Positions 53,596-64,000 of a stretch of DNA of 64,000 nucleotides are shown here, one piece after another (position 1 is the stretch's first letter; every line of letters begins with the position of its first letter). Under the pieces are notes generated by a model, which did no database searches, had not been told where the DNA came from, and worked only from the letters and a program-made list of their open reading frames with translations. The position numbers and the translations under genes are program-made. The stretch comes from Ascarosepion bandense (taxonomy: Eukaryota > Mollusca > Cephalopoda > Sepiida > Sepiidae), in the NCBI GenBank assembly GCA_037127315.1, contig JBBBDQ010000352.1:278501-342500 (forward strand). The letters run 5' to 3'.

Positions 53596-53689
53596 CTCTA
53601 TTTGGTGGAATTGTAGAGTAAGCACTGTAACTAGAAATAAACATTTTTTTTTTATTACTATAGATTAAGCACTTCAAATCACTACTTCT

Positions 53690-54750
53690 TTGTACCTTGC
53701 CTCTTCAGGACGTAGACGATCATAGCTCTCCACAACTTTCCATCCTTTGTGGCACTTAGCAGTTTCTCTCCCATTGCTAAGCCTCCTTCTCCATGTTTCA
53801 TAATCCTTTTGCATGCATAAGATCATCAGGTATAGGTGGCCTACTGCCTTCCCCTTCTTGTTACTCCTTATGTCTCTTGTGGCTCTTAGCAGTCCCTCTC
53901 CTTTATCTAAAGTGCCCTCAAGTTTTTGACATCTATTCACACACTGTCCTCCCTCATCTCTTTTGCCCTTACTATCCTTTGTGTTGATGAAGTCCTCCTT
54001 CTTTATTATATACCAAAAAATTTCAGCTCTCTCTTTGGGAGTTTAACTGTTTTTTATTATTTTTTAAAATTTCCTCCATTGCTTACTTCATGGAATTCTC
54101 ATCATCCTTCTGTAGAACCACGTTTCTACTACTTCCAATTTTTTTTTTTTTAATATGGGAGATTGCCCAGCATTCACTGCTATACAAGGGGATTAATATA
54201 ACATAACAACCAAGCACTCTTTTTTTTTTTTTTGCTTCTAATAAACTACTGTTTTTTAGTACTTTATTTAGCTGGTCCTGGGCATGACGGTAGACTGCCT
54301 CTGGCAGCAAGGCCACTGATTGGGAGGTTGTGAAGAGCATGGAATCACCTCTTAATTGTTGTTGTTTTCAGGTTTGTTAAACAAATGTTTTCAATTTGGT
54401 ATTACCTTTTCTATCTTCTGTTAAAACACTGACCAGATATTCAAACTTCTCTCTTTGTTTGATGTTGTCATCTACAATTCTCTTAAGCTTTTCCACTTGC
54501 TGATGTCTATCTTTTCTTCTTACAATTAATAGTCCTTTTTTTCTTGCTTTCTTTTACCACCTTGTCTTGGAGATCCAGTATTTTTTTGTGTCTGTCATCA
54601 ACACAGTGTCATCTATGTATCTTCAGTTAAGATTGCGTTCATCGATAATAAATCCTGGTAGGTTTTTCCAGCTACCTCTGAATCTCCTGTAGAAGTTGAT
54701 TGAACAAACTTAAAGAGGAAACACATCCCTTTCTTATGACCTAATATCAA
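53690..54750 (-). mobile_element. RTE-like LINE fragment, with SINE-B piece inside
   Basis: Recognisable on the minus strand are the 3' end (gacgtagacgatcatagctc), the VLGCYVILIPLYSSECWAIS block near 54200, and the RT part to about 54740 (ggataataaatcctgg-like sequence; tcatctatgtatct). It is more diverged than the other copies and may be another subfamily. Interrupted at 54273-54372. Confidence 0.6.
54273..54372 (+). mobile_element. SINE-B, 5' part only
   Basis: tggtcctgggcatgacggta, cagcaaggccactgattggg and cacctcttaattgttgttgt match the family 5' end; the rest is missing. Confidence 0.6.
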
Positions 54751-54919
54751 CCAAAAGATATTTCTTTTATTAAATTTTATAAAATTATCACTTTAAACAT
54801 TAAGAGGAATTCCTCACCTTATCACTCATGACAATCTTAACCTGTTCAAATCTAGGGTTAACTGATATCCTCCCCACATATCTGCATAAACTGTGATTCT
54901 TAGTTTGTAACTCATTTGA

Positions 54920-55574
54920 CCAGGGGTTCCCAAACTTTTAGAATTGTAACCCCCCTATTCATGACCACAGCTTATGGTAACCTACTCAAATTTACTGGGT
55001 AAAAACATATGACAGCATATAAATGTTGGGACACCCACGCCTATTCGGCTATAATGGACTATTCCATTACTATGTAAAGTAATGGTGGCATCTACGTAAG
55101 AGTGTGCCGAGCAGCCGATTGACAAGTCAGTCGTAGACTTCCGGTGATGACCCGGAAGTACCCATTGCTCATACTACGTCTTACGACGGTTGAGACGATT
55201 AACCTCTATTCTTGTATTGGACACTAATAACCTTTGTAAATACTATTTTCACGGAATACAACAATTAACCTATTCCTGTTGTTGAGTTATTTATTCTTAC
55301 TCATGGCACAACAATAAAAAACATTATTTATGTGAATAGGTGAAAATTGATTTCCTTTTTATGATGATGAATGATTGAGTACATAACCAACCCTGATTCG
55401 TTAATCTTGTCATAACAACACACCACTTGATAGTTCAAAACTCAGGCTTTCATAACCAGGCTGTTGTTCTATCTCAACTGATAGTGTTTAATCAAATCTA
55501 ATGCGTAATTCTAGTATAACATTTTACAACCCACTAATATTCTGCATGTGGTTCACAGGTTGGAAATGCTGCTC
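54920..55574 (+). mobile_element. hAT-like non-autonomous element with nested LTR
   Basis: The left end CAGGGGTTCCCAAACTTTT is characteristic of hAT termini. The right end, read inward on the opposite strand, is cagcatttccaacctgtgaa, an imperfect match to it. The 8-bp flanks (catttgac / ctccagac) match poorly. A solo LTR lies within. No transposase. Confidence 0.45.
55024..55313 (+). mobile_element. Solo LTR, 290 bp, perfect 5-bp target duplication
   Basis: Ends TGTTGGGACACCC and ATGGCACAACA form a TGTTG/CAACA inverted pair. Flanked by ataaa at 55019-55023 and 55314-55318. Length and start (gcctattcggctataatgga) resemble the 292-bp LTRs here, so it is a related Gypsy-like lineage. GC is above the surroundings. 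Confidence 0.8.
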
Positions 55575-56185
55575 CAGACCATGAACATGAGGGAATATCA
55601 TTGTAAATCAAAAAAAATATTAAAGAAAACACATTGTAACCAATGGTCTTGGCTTATGTTCATTGAATATTTTACAAGTATATAATATAACTTTCATACC
55701 CAAAATAATTGCTTTACTGATTTGAAGGTTGGGATTCATGATCTGTAGACAGCAAAAGAAAAAACATTTTTTTTTTCCTTCTTCAAGAAAGTCATACATG
55801 CTCCCTTCATTTTTTTTTAAAGGTCTCATTTTGATGTTGAATTCACTGGTTCTCTATCTACAAATCATGATTCATAGTAGGGGTCAGGGTTCAAATTATT
55901 TTCCCAATTTCTTTGTCTTTTTGTATTTTCTCTACATTATAAAAAAAAGTCATTGCTGTTTGATGAAAGTAACTTTGAAGATTTTTATCTTTTAAAACCT
56001 GAGAAAATTGTGAAAGTCTGTGATGGATCTGTACTGAGTTAGAATTGGTAGATAAGAAAATAAAAAGCCTCTCTCAACAAAAAAAAGATAAAATTCTTTC
56101 CAGATTAAGAGTTTTCTTTTTTTTTTCTTTAAGAGAAATGCATTTTGAAAATTCCTGTAGCTGAATGGGCAAGAATACAATGTTA
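55575..56185. other. No recognisable feature
   Basis: AT-rich; the frames on both strands are low-complexity. Confidence 0.4.
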
Positions 56186-56189
56186 GACG

Positions 56190-56385
56190 TTGTTTACATT
56201 ATTTAAACTCGAATCATTGTCCTCATCTTTACTGTTATTCCAATGTTTTAATTATTTTGTCTTCTGGCCATCTTTAGGTACTTGTCAATGTGAGCAACTT
56301 TTCGGTCGTTTTAAAACTGAACCCTTGAATAAATTGTTCTTGTCCCACTGACCAATGTTATAAGTTTTTGGTTGTGAAGAAATAA
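56190..56385 (-). mobile_element. SINE-D/PLE-like tail, minus strand
   Basis: acattatttaaactcgaatc, gtcctcatctttactg and ctggccatctttaggtactt match the family tail in reverse. No plus-strand partner was seen nearby. Confidence 0.5.
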
Positions 56386-56925
56386 AAAGTATAAGGTTTT
56401 TAAACAATGTATAATTGTTTAATATACACAATATATTACAGTTGTTGGAAAATTAAAGAAAATGTCTATTTCAGTTGCTGATTGTCAGGAAGGTAATTAT
56501 GTATAAAGATAGTGCCAGCAGTTGATCAATTTCTTAGGTTGGTTTGAGCAAGGGCACAGGATATAGTCACTGGTTGGATCTGATGCATATCAATCGAGGT
56601 CACTGTGGTGGGTTGATTTGAGGTAGGGTGCATTGGTTGCTGAAGTGGCAAGGGATTGGTATAGTAGGCGGGTTTTTGGTGGAATGTCTTGCTGCAAAGA
56701 AATACCTGAGCTGGGTTAGTTGTGATGAGGAAGTTTCAACAAAACAAGGTTGTGGTGATGACTGCAAGGGTATGCCTGTAGCAAGTTCTGTATGCCAAAG
56801 TGATATTAGCAACAAAAAAATTAGTTGTAGCTAGTAGGCTTGTGAGGGAATGTCTCATTACAAGTGTATATCACTAGTGAGTCAGGTTGCAGAGGTTATT
56901 GTGGTGATAACAATATTGAGATGTT
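56386..56925. other. No recognisable feature
   Basis: The frames at 56600-56834 occur on both strands and carry no domain. Confidence 0.4.
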
Positions 56926-56938
56926 ATAAATCATGTTG

Positions 56939-57136
56939 AGCCTGGTCAGTACTTAAATGGGTGACCATTTGGGAATACCAGTTGCTGTAAACATAAGGAC
57001 CAAGAATGGTCCTCCAGGTTTGGGGGTTGGGTGCAGGGCTAACAACCCTGCCTCGTAAAAAACAGTTTGTTACAGAAACAGCAACAAAAAGTTGCTGCCC
57101 TATGCACCATCTGGGTGTGATGGATAAATGATGATG
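56939..57136 (+). mobile_element. A second 5S-headed SINE family, 5'-truncated
   Basis: Begins inside 5S (agcctggtcagtacttaaat, gggtgaccatttgggaatac, gttgctgtaaac), then a body unlike the composite SINE: gggttgggtgcagggctaac and caacaaaaagttgctgccct, ending in a (GAT)n tail. Flanked by ataaatcatgttg at 56926-56938 and 57137-57149, a perfect 13-bp duplication. The 5' junction shares gttg with 5S, typical microhomology of LINE-mediated insertion. Body hairpins: ggacca/tggtcc and gcaggg/ccctgc. Confidence 0.8.
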
Positions 57137-57149
57137 ATAAATCATGTTG

Positions 57150-57910
57150 GTGTGTGTCAGGAGCCTGGTAGTGTCCAAGCTGGATTGTGGGTGGTGTTGA
57201 AGCTTGTCTTGTTAGTTTCCCTGTGTGAATAGCCAGGTGAGATTAGTCAAGTGTTACAGAAACAGCTGAGTGGCGAGAGGCCAAATGTATTTTTGTATTT
57301 GTATGTTGTTGGTGTGAGAATAAAATAATGGAGAATTACTACTACCAGGCATTGTGGTTATTTTATATGACACAGTGAACAAGATCTGATGAATACATGG
57401 AAATATCTTACCAAAAAAAAGACATGGCATCTGCAGTAAGGGGAACCCTTGGTTTGATTGCTCAACTTGTGGAACAAATGATTGTTTCTCTTTGTAGCTC
57501 TATCATGCCTAAGAGGGATGGAACCCCTAATGTGTTGCAAATGTCCAACACAAAAAACAGACTATGCTGTATTGAAGGAGTACTGATCAACAAGAATAAA
57601 ATCCTAATACCTTGACAACTTCAGGTGGAAGTATTTGAATCACTATATTCTGCACACTAGGTTGGTTATTAGCAAACTGTAACAAATATGAGAAAACTCC
57701 TATTTTGGCCTGTTCCATAGCCTAATACAAAAGATATTACTCTATTTCCCCATCACAGCTTAAGGAGGCCTTAATGCCACTGTCTAACCTTAAATTCCCA
57801 TTCCAACAAATTCTAACTGATGTTTTTGACCAACAAAAGTATAAATATGCACAGATCAATAGACTGGTTGGGTGGAAGTGGTCCTATTGTCAACTGTATA
57901 CTGTATATAA
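57150..57910. other. No recognisable feature
   Basis: Short frames (57358-57615, 57774-57971) lack domain motifs. Not called as genes. Confidence 0.4.
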
Positions 57911-58112
57911 TTATTCTCAGCAAAACATTTTTGAATACAAAACTAGAAGACATTTTCAGTTTTCAAAATAAAAACAAAAACATTTTCATTAAAATCTAAC
58001 TAAATCAACCTTTTCACTATAACCGAACATTGAAAAAGAATACCTTAAAACCCTACTTTTTTGGCATTAAATAACCCACAGAAGTTGATATGCCATTAAA
58101 CAAAACTCAAAC
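57911..58112 (+). mobile_element. SINE-B, 5'-truncated
   Basis: The 3' part only: cagcaaaacatttttgaata, aaaccctacttttttggcat and ccattaaacaaaactcaaac. Confidence 0.6.
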
Positions 58113-58114
58113 TC

Positions 58115-58540
58115 ACTATTCTGCCATTCAGTTATACATGTTTATCAAGTGGTTACACACTATTTCCCTTTGTACCTCTTGCCTTTAATATGTTTTTTTT
58201 CTCTGCATTCCCCTTAAAACCTCCTCATTGCTTACTTGCCATGTCCATGGTATTCTCAGCATTCTTCTGTAGTACCACATCTCTGCTGTTATCCTTCATC
58301 TGTGAGAAACATGCCTATTATTCGCTGCCATATAATAAAAACGATATTTGTACTATCCTCACAGAATGCTATTCATTTATATCATCTCAGCTCTTGCTTT
58401 CAATATGCTTGATGAGTGTCAAACTCTCCAAGCACTCTTTTTTCATTATGTGTCCCAGAAATTTGACTCTCACTTTCTGAAGTATAAATGTTCTTTTTTG
58501 TTTCCATTTTCTCTAAAAATTCCTTGTTCATGATAAAATT
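58115..58540 (-). mobile_element. RTE-like LINE fragment
   Basis: Minus-strand matches include accatgtcc-type sequence (catgtccatggtattctcag), cattcttctgtagtaccaca and cccagaaatttgactctcac. Order is partly rearranged, and decay is strong. Confidence 0.5.
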
Positions 58541-58800
58541 ACCTCAAACTTGAATGGAAAATTTACTTTTCAATCTGTAATAATTGAAACAGCGTTAACC
58601 TTAAAGAATTTAAGTAAAAGATTACATGAACACAAAAGGGACCTTTTATATGACAACACACTCATCCATTGGTTGCTCACCATATTGAGCCATATTGAGC
58701 CTGTCTATAATTTTGATTTTAAAAAAAATGCTTAGTAAATTGCTTACCTTTTTAATTAAATAAGACAAACATGTATAGAATGTCCTTTAATTGCTACATT
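58541..58800. other. Unassigned sequence
   Basis: No ORF with a domain. Confidence 0.3.
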
Positions 58801-59545
58801 TTTTTATTATCATATCACCCTAAGCAAGGCATTTTACTGCCACTGATTTGCAGAAGGTTACATAGGAGGAAAGTTATGAGAGTGACATGTTGTAGGGCGT
58901 ATCAGAAAGTGGGTAAGAGAAGGATGAGAACACTGATGAGAGTGGGGTGGACAGAGAAGTGAGCATGAGAGGGAGGATGCAGGTTAGTGAGATTGGAGAT
59001 GACTATTGACTTTACATTTAAGTTCTTGGAGATTTTAGCTGTTGGGAAAGCAAGTAAATGGAATGGAATTCCACAGGCAGGAAGTGCAAGAAAAGAAGCT
59101 GCTGGAGTAGAATTTGTTTTACAATTTATTGGTTTCACGGTAATCTTGTGGCTCGAGTAAATTTATATATAGGAGGTACCAGTGATCTAAGTTCATCAGA
59201 GCAGAAGCCATGAAAGTATTTGTAGAAGAGACACAAGGAAGTCACCTAGCGCTGGTGAGAAAGTGACTGTATCTGAGCTGCCAAGTCAAGAACTATTACA
59301 TTACAGATTCTCTGTTGGATTTTGTCAAGGACATATAGGTGAATAGCAGAAGCACCTGGCCAGATATGGCAGGAGTATTCAATGCACGGGTGGATGGTTG
59401 ATTTAAATAAGTGCAGGATTGTTTTAAGTGGAAAAAACTTCCTGGCCCTGCACAGACTTTCTTAGCAGCAGATTTAGCTATGGATTCTGTATAGTCATTC
59501 CACTTGGAGGTCTGTTGTGAGAGTTAAGCCAAGGAGGTGCAGTAT
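58801..59545 (-). mobile_element. CR1-like LINE 3' end
   Basis: Terminus at left (tcatatcaccctaagcaagg), then the 3' series (ccacaggcaggaagtgcaag, gctgctggagtagaatttg, ggccagatatggcaggag, ttccacttggaggtc). About 745 bp, reaching into the end of the RT region. Confidence 0.75.
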
Positions 59546-60239
59546 TTTGTTTGTACATTAAAGATAGAAAATGACAAGGTCATTGCATTTAAATGTTTAG
59601 ATGCAATGTCAATGGCCATTTTTATTTTCTTGAATCCCATTTATCTTTTAAATCACCCACCCTGTACCAAATCTTTTGCCTCACTGTAACTCCATGCTAA
59701 TGATGGTCCCATTTTGCTTCAGGTGAAATGATTTAAAAATAAACATTAAAATTAGACAGTTTCTTACAGCAGTTCACCTTTCTTGGCAAATATATCATTG
59801 CAATGTAGAATATTTAATAACAAAAGTGATAAAAAAAGAAACTAAATGAAATCTACTAAACTGTATACCTTAATGCATATTATAAAAGAAAATAATTTAA
59901 ATTTAAAATTTGTGTCCCCCACCTCCTTTGCGTATATGTGTACCAATGTAAAGATCACTTTTGTCTAATAAAGGATGAAATGCATCACATGAAAACGTTT
60001 TTCACTTAATCACAGATTTCCATAAAATAGTTCTTGATATCTGGAATATTTCTTGAATGTTTTTCCATGTGTTTGTATTTTCAAGAAAAAGCTTAATAAT
60101 TATTTTGACCTTTTTGCAGTTTCCATATTCATTACAGCTTCATTTTCAAGTTAAAATATTTAATTTTCAATTAAGCGTTATAAAGCTCCTAGTTTTCTTT
60201 AAAATATTTTTAACTTGAAAATCAATAATCTTGAATTGA
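59546..60239. other. Unassigned, with a CR1-like tail scrap at 59655-59745
   Basis: The scrap ends ttgcttcaggtgaaatgatt on the plus strand. The rest is AT-rich and unrecognised. Confidence 0.4.
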
Positions 60240-60815
60240 TTCTAATGACTTATGGCCATCCACAACTTCCTGTTTCGTGTAGTTCTTAATATATTTGGTT
60301 TTGTTACTCCTCCTAAACCCTGCTTTGCAATCTATTTGCTGAAATTTGTGCTGTTTTTCCTTGTCTTTCTTTCCATCTATCCGCCCTGTGAGTATCAGAT
60401 TCTCCATGAACCTCCTTTCACATTACACATCCAAGAAACTTCAACTGTCTCTTTCTGATGTTAAGTATAAATTTATTTTTTGCTTTCATTTTCCTCAAAT
60501 AACCCTGTTGCTGCTCACATGCTTAGTCCATGGTACTTTCAGCATCCTTCCACAGAACCACATCTTTGTTGCTTCAAGTCTTTCCTTCATCTTTGAGGAT
60601 GTTGTCCAGCATTCACTGTCTTATTGAAGGACAGTCATCTCATAACAATCCAGTACTCTCTTTTGTCTCTCAATACTTTACTCAGCTTTTGGAATGCATC
60701 CTCGGTATAGAGAAGTGTGCCTTCGGATCTCAGTGTCACACATTTCGTCCTTCGTTAGAACACTTTCCAGGTATTTTAAATTTCGGTACCTGTTGGATTT
60801 TAGTATGGCATTTTC
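60240..60815 (-). mobile_element. RTE-like LINE 3' fragment
   Basis: Minus-strand frame 60222-60407 reads MENLILTGRIDGKKDKEKQH, matching the 'LENLILTGQIEGKRDRG' block; further sequence (aagaaacttcaactgtctct, tttcagcatccttcc-like) extends to the post-RT region near 60815. Plus-strand frames are shadows. Confidence 0.7.
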
Positions 60816-60949
60816 TTCTGTTTGAATTTCTGGAATGAGAGGTTTTCATTTTTCTTTTTTCATTTATTTTCATTTTTTTTCTTCATTTTTGTTTTCATTT
60901 TTCTTATCACAGTGTTTTCTTTTTTTATATATCCTTCTGCCTTATTCAG

Positions 60950-61390
60950 GAGTCTCTTGATCTGGGTTATGAAATTTTGATGTGAATGCTTTATTTGAAT
61001 CACTGGAGTATATTATTCTTGATAATGTGCTCCATAAATGGAGGACATTATCAAGAATGTTCCATGTCCTCCAGGACACATGGCCCAGGAAATAAGTGTG
61101 ACTTGATCCAAAGAGTTGTGAGTTCAATATCTGGCTATAGCAGTGGTGAACAAATAATTTAGAGAGTTAAATTGAATGGAGATAACTACATGACATCCAG
61201 AAGTGGCATGGAATGAGAATAATAGACCCCAGATGATCAAAATAAAGGGTTTGGTTCAAAATTTTAAGCACCTGAAGAAGCCAGAGCAAACAACAACTAA
61301 AACATTGTAAATATGTCAATAAAGATGAGGACAACAGTATGAACAATGTAACTAATGTAAATACTACCTCATGTCAGAAATATAGATGAA
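60950..61390. mobile_element. SINE-D/PLE-like element with inverted tails
   Basis: 60950-61015 is minus-strand tail (tgaatcactggagtatatta). From about 61078 the plus strand holds head (gtgagttcaatatctggc), body (cagtggtgaacaaataattt) and a full tail (gcacctgaagaagccagagc, aatgtaaatactacctcatg). A local palindrome lies at 61015-61060 (tgataatgtgctcc, tggaggacattatca). Confidence 0.6.
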
Positions 61391-61404
61391 TAGTGAACCC
61401 TTTA

Positions 61405-61815
61405 ATTTTTTTTCAATATTAGTAGATAGGCTCTTTTATTACCCAGTTCTTATTCTTCTTCTTTCACCTGAACAGGAGTAGAGGCTCACCCCTTGTTTCC
61501 TATTTAGGAAGCAGTCCCTGGTCTCTTTCCTCTCCTCAAGTCTTAATAGTGGTGCTGTCATGAGTTTTTTGTGTGATGTGTATGGGTGGTGGAAACATCT
61601 ATTCATACTGAGAGTCCTGGGTCAGCAGTTTTCTGGTTGCTGCTTTTTTAAGAGGCTGCTCTGATCCCCAACTGAATAATGTTGGGGTTCTTGTCGTCCC
61701 ATGTTGTGCATAGATTGGCATCTCTGCAAGTGTCTCCAGTGGGACACCTTGAAGCTGCATGATAATGCAGTCTGCACCAGTTCCCCTCATACACATATTG
61801 CATTTGATGACCAAC
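61405..61815 (-). mobile_element. CR1-like LINE 5' end fragment
   Basis: On the minus strand it follows the LINE 5' region at 9010-9403: gtagataggctctttta-like start near 61425, ccccttgtttcctatttagg, then tttctggttgctgctt, gaggctgctctgatccccaa and tccagtgggacacc. It supports the extent of the LINE 5' untranslated part independently of the copy at 9 kb. Confidence 0.55.
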
Positions 61816-62276
61816 TGCTACTCTAGGCCTCTCCTAATCAAAATAACAGTGTGAAATCATTCCTCTATGAAAATCCCCTGACATTTTAGTTCTCTGCAAA
61901 ACTAACCTCAACCCTACAAAACAGTGTTTATGCCTTTGTAAAGAAATAAGGCAAATGAATTAACTAAAGTAAATGGAGAAAGAGGCTTCAGTATGCTTTC
62001 TAGGGGCCAGAGAACTAGAAGAGTTGCATGGTAGACATTATATGGGAGTGGACATGATTCTATATTTGGTGCAAAAAGTTGACCCTGCTCTGAACACACG
62101 AGTCTGGTGAGATTAGAACTACATACAATTGGATGAGTTTAGCTGTCAATGGGACAATTTTTGTCTTTATTTTCACCTGAAATGAAAGCCAAAATACAAT
62201 GTTTAGAACGTCTCATGCGTAAACATAATAGACATTCATTGTCTGTTATATTTAACAGTATATGTTTAGAATATAT
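61816..62276. other. No recognisable feature
   Basis: No domain-bearing ORF. Confidence 0.4.
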
Positions 62277-62417
62277 ATAAGTAAATTAACCTAGTGAGCC
62301 AACAAACCTATCAAGGTTTCACATAAATGGATCTTCAGGGAAGATCCAACCTTCCCTGAAGATGCGTTTAGGTGAAACCTTGGTAGGTTTGTTGGCTCAC
62401 TAGGTTAATTTACTTAT
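62277..62417. repeat. Palindrome with 65-bp arms and 11-bp loop
   Basis: Left arm 62277-62341 and right arm 62353-62417 are reverse complements with about four mismatches (outer end ataagtaaattaacctagtg; inner end atcttcaggga). The 11-bp loop is 62342-62352. As RNA or single-stranded DNA it would form a strong hairpin. Confidence 0.85.
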
Positions 62418-62630
62418 TCTGTTTTGCTTACATATTGAGTGTTTTTTTGTTATTGATTACTCGTCTTGGGTTTTTTCTTTGGGCTACGTACTGGCTTGGT
62501 TCAAATCTCTTTGGCTGATGTTCATGGGCTTAGCTCTTTCTTTTTTTACAACTCTTTTTTTCATCCGTGTATATGCACGGATGGTTTTTTGAAACAAGTA
62601 TAGTGATAAGTTTGCATTTTTATATAAACT

Positions 62631-62663
<33 letters not shown>

Positions 62664-63694
62664 ATTATTAATTAAATGTGCATTGTGACACAGAAATTTT
62701 TGTGTTTTGAGATAGAATCTCGTCATCAGGTAATGTTGAATTATCACAGGATGCGTACTTATGATGATTGACTGTGGGCATGGGTGACTGGCAATATGGA
62801 GAGAATTGCATGTGGACATGGCAGCTGTGTTTGCTAAAGAACTGGAGAAGGTAATTTCAGTAGTGAAGGTGTTAAGGTTTCCTGTTCAGAATTTTTTTAA
62901 GTGAGGCTTGGAAAACAAGAACGTACTACAGAGCAGTGTACAGTCCAAGAAAAGTGGAGTGACACCATTAAACTGTTAAAGCAATAGCCAAGAGAGGAGG
63001 GATATTACCTGTAGAAGCAACATTTTGGGACAACATGGTGTCTAAGGTCAGACAGAGAAAGGAGACAGTACTGCAAAGGTTAATTTTTACATATAAGCGG
63101 TGGTAACCAAAAGATATATCCCCATATACTGATGAGGAAGTGCTGGCCAGAATCCAAATAGGGGAAGAGGTTTGTGTGAAGCCACCAAACACATGGTGTT
63201 TGGCACAGTTGGGGGTAGAGGTTGTCAGGTGATTGCACTCCTGTTACCATCAAACTTTCGGATTTAAGGCAATGAGATAAAAATAAAATGGCATCAATGC
63301 AAAGACAACAGAGATAGTGCCAAGCCCTGACCTAGGCACAAGACTATGTGGAATGAAATAATCTTTTATGATCATGGGGCCCCCATCATTTGAATAATTA
63401 AAAAATGGAATGTTGCTTATCTTGTGGTGAGGGAGAAGCAGCAGCAACAGGTGGTGATTTCCTTTCCAGAAAGATATTGTAGAAAGAGACAACTTATGGG
63501 AAAGAACAAAAGTTATGAAATTCTACTGAAAATAGCAGTTGGCAGATATTTTTATTGGTTTTGTATGAGAAAGGAAAGAGATTTATGAGTAAAGAAAAAA
63601 GAGAGAGGTATTATGAGTGAAGCTTTTCTTTTTTTGAAGCACACCTTCCTAGCAATTTCATGACATGACAGGAATTGGTAGGGATGGTGAAAAA
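62418..63694. other. Unassigned, with a short hairpin and an (AT)n run
   Basis: A perfect stem catccgtg/cacggatg occurs at about 62562-62583, and an (AT)n run at 62630-62660. The frames at 62484-62819, 62968-63192 and 63250-63492 show no domain signature. Confidence 0.4.
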
Positions 63695-63780
63695 ACAAAT
63701 TTTACTATGAGTTACAAGAGATAGGAACTTATGGAGAGCCATGGTCACCCATGTTCTGCAGGGACACTGCAAATAAAAGG
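63695..63780 (+). repeat. RTE-like LINE 3' terminal scrap
   Basis: gagttacaagagatagga and agagccatggtcacccatgt match the last 80 bp of RTE-like copies (compare 1645-1700). Confidence 0.6.
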
Positions 63781-64000
63781 TATTTTTTTTTGTTAATTTA
63801 CCCCAAAATAAAAAGTATTTTTTTTTCTGAAAATCACATCAAATTGTCTCAGAGCTAGACTCTTCTATTGTTGGGTCGACCTTTGCAATCACCCCAAATC
63901 TGGGTGACTCAGGTGTGTTATTTTTTGAGTGTGGGGATTTACGTTTGCTCTCATCTTGACAAACAGGCCAAGAACAGACATTTTATTTTTATTTTTTTAT

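Noticed and set aside
56924..57178. 84-residue minus-strand ORF
   Set aside because: It is antisense to a 5S-headed SINE and spans its target duplications.
1..64000. CRISPR array
   Set aside because: The only regular array is 5S-like with 138-bp period, 120-bp repeats and constant spacers in a eukaryotic context.

Overview
This window is AT-rich animal nuclear DNA, and I found no host protein-coding exon in it. It is a dense, layered deposit of transposable elements: decayed non-LTR retrotransposons of three kinds (CR1/Jockey-like, RTE-like, and an I-like element with RNase H), several SINE families, Gypsy-type LTR elements and solo LTRs, Tc1/mariner and hAT-like DNA transposons, Helitron-like elements and long-inverted-repeat MITEs. 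The mixture, especially tRNA- and 5S-headed SINEs beside RTE and CR1-like LINEs, fits a lophotrochozoan and most likely a cephalopod mollusc such as an octopus. That placement is inference, because no host gene is present to confirm it.

Layout. 0.8-4.5 kb: an RTE fragment split by a long-inverted-repeat MITE, a CR1 5'-3' fusion derivative, inverted SINE-D pieces and two Gypsy-like LTRs. 4.56-5.98 kb: nine 5S rRNA-like units with a 138-bp period, running straight into a tRNA-derived SINE body. 5.98-9.40 kb: a nearly full-length CR1-like LINE on the minus strand. 9.4-22 kb: direct duplications, SINEs, a deleted mariner and a dimeric SINE. 22.3-26.6 kb: an I-like LINE carrying at least four nested insertions. 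26.6-33.3 kb: CR1 fragments, SINE-B with a solo LTR inside it, a complete 5S-tRNA composite SINE and a large inverted duplication of a Tc1-like element. 33.3-37.6 kb: an LTR with an adjoining PBS-like sequence, and a Gypsy pol remnant into which an RTE LINE and a MITE inserted. 38-41 kb: an RTE LINE containing a SINE and a 276-bp triplication across the junction. 41.5-64 kb: a CpG-rich solo LTR, Helitron-like copies, more RTE, CR1, SINE-B and SINE-D, a second dimeric SINE, a hAT-like element with a nested solo LTR, a different 5S-headed SINE with a perfect 13-bp target-site duplication, and a 65-bp-arm palindrome.

The most interesting signal is the 5S story. The 17-18 bp spacers of the 5S array are the same sequence as the linker that joins the 5S head to the tRNA-like head in a composite SINE found elsewhere in the window. 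The array also lacks any T4 Pol III terminator. It therefore looks like a tandemly expanded SINE head rather than a conventional 5S rDNA cluster. Other strong signals are dimeric SINEs that moved as units, short elements made by joining the two ends of a LINE, and an RTE/SINE junction triplicated through a TGTC microhomology.

Nothing here forms a host pathway. The working relations are between elements: LINE reverse transcriptases are the probable source of mobility for the SINEs and end-fusion derivatives, and Pol III promoters (5S-type and tRNA-type) drive the SINEs. Family letters (SINE-A, -B, -D, C-type, G-type) are my own labels.
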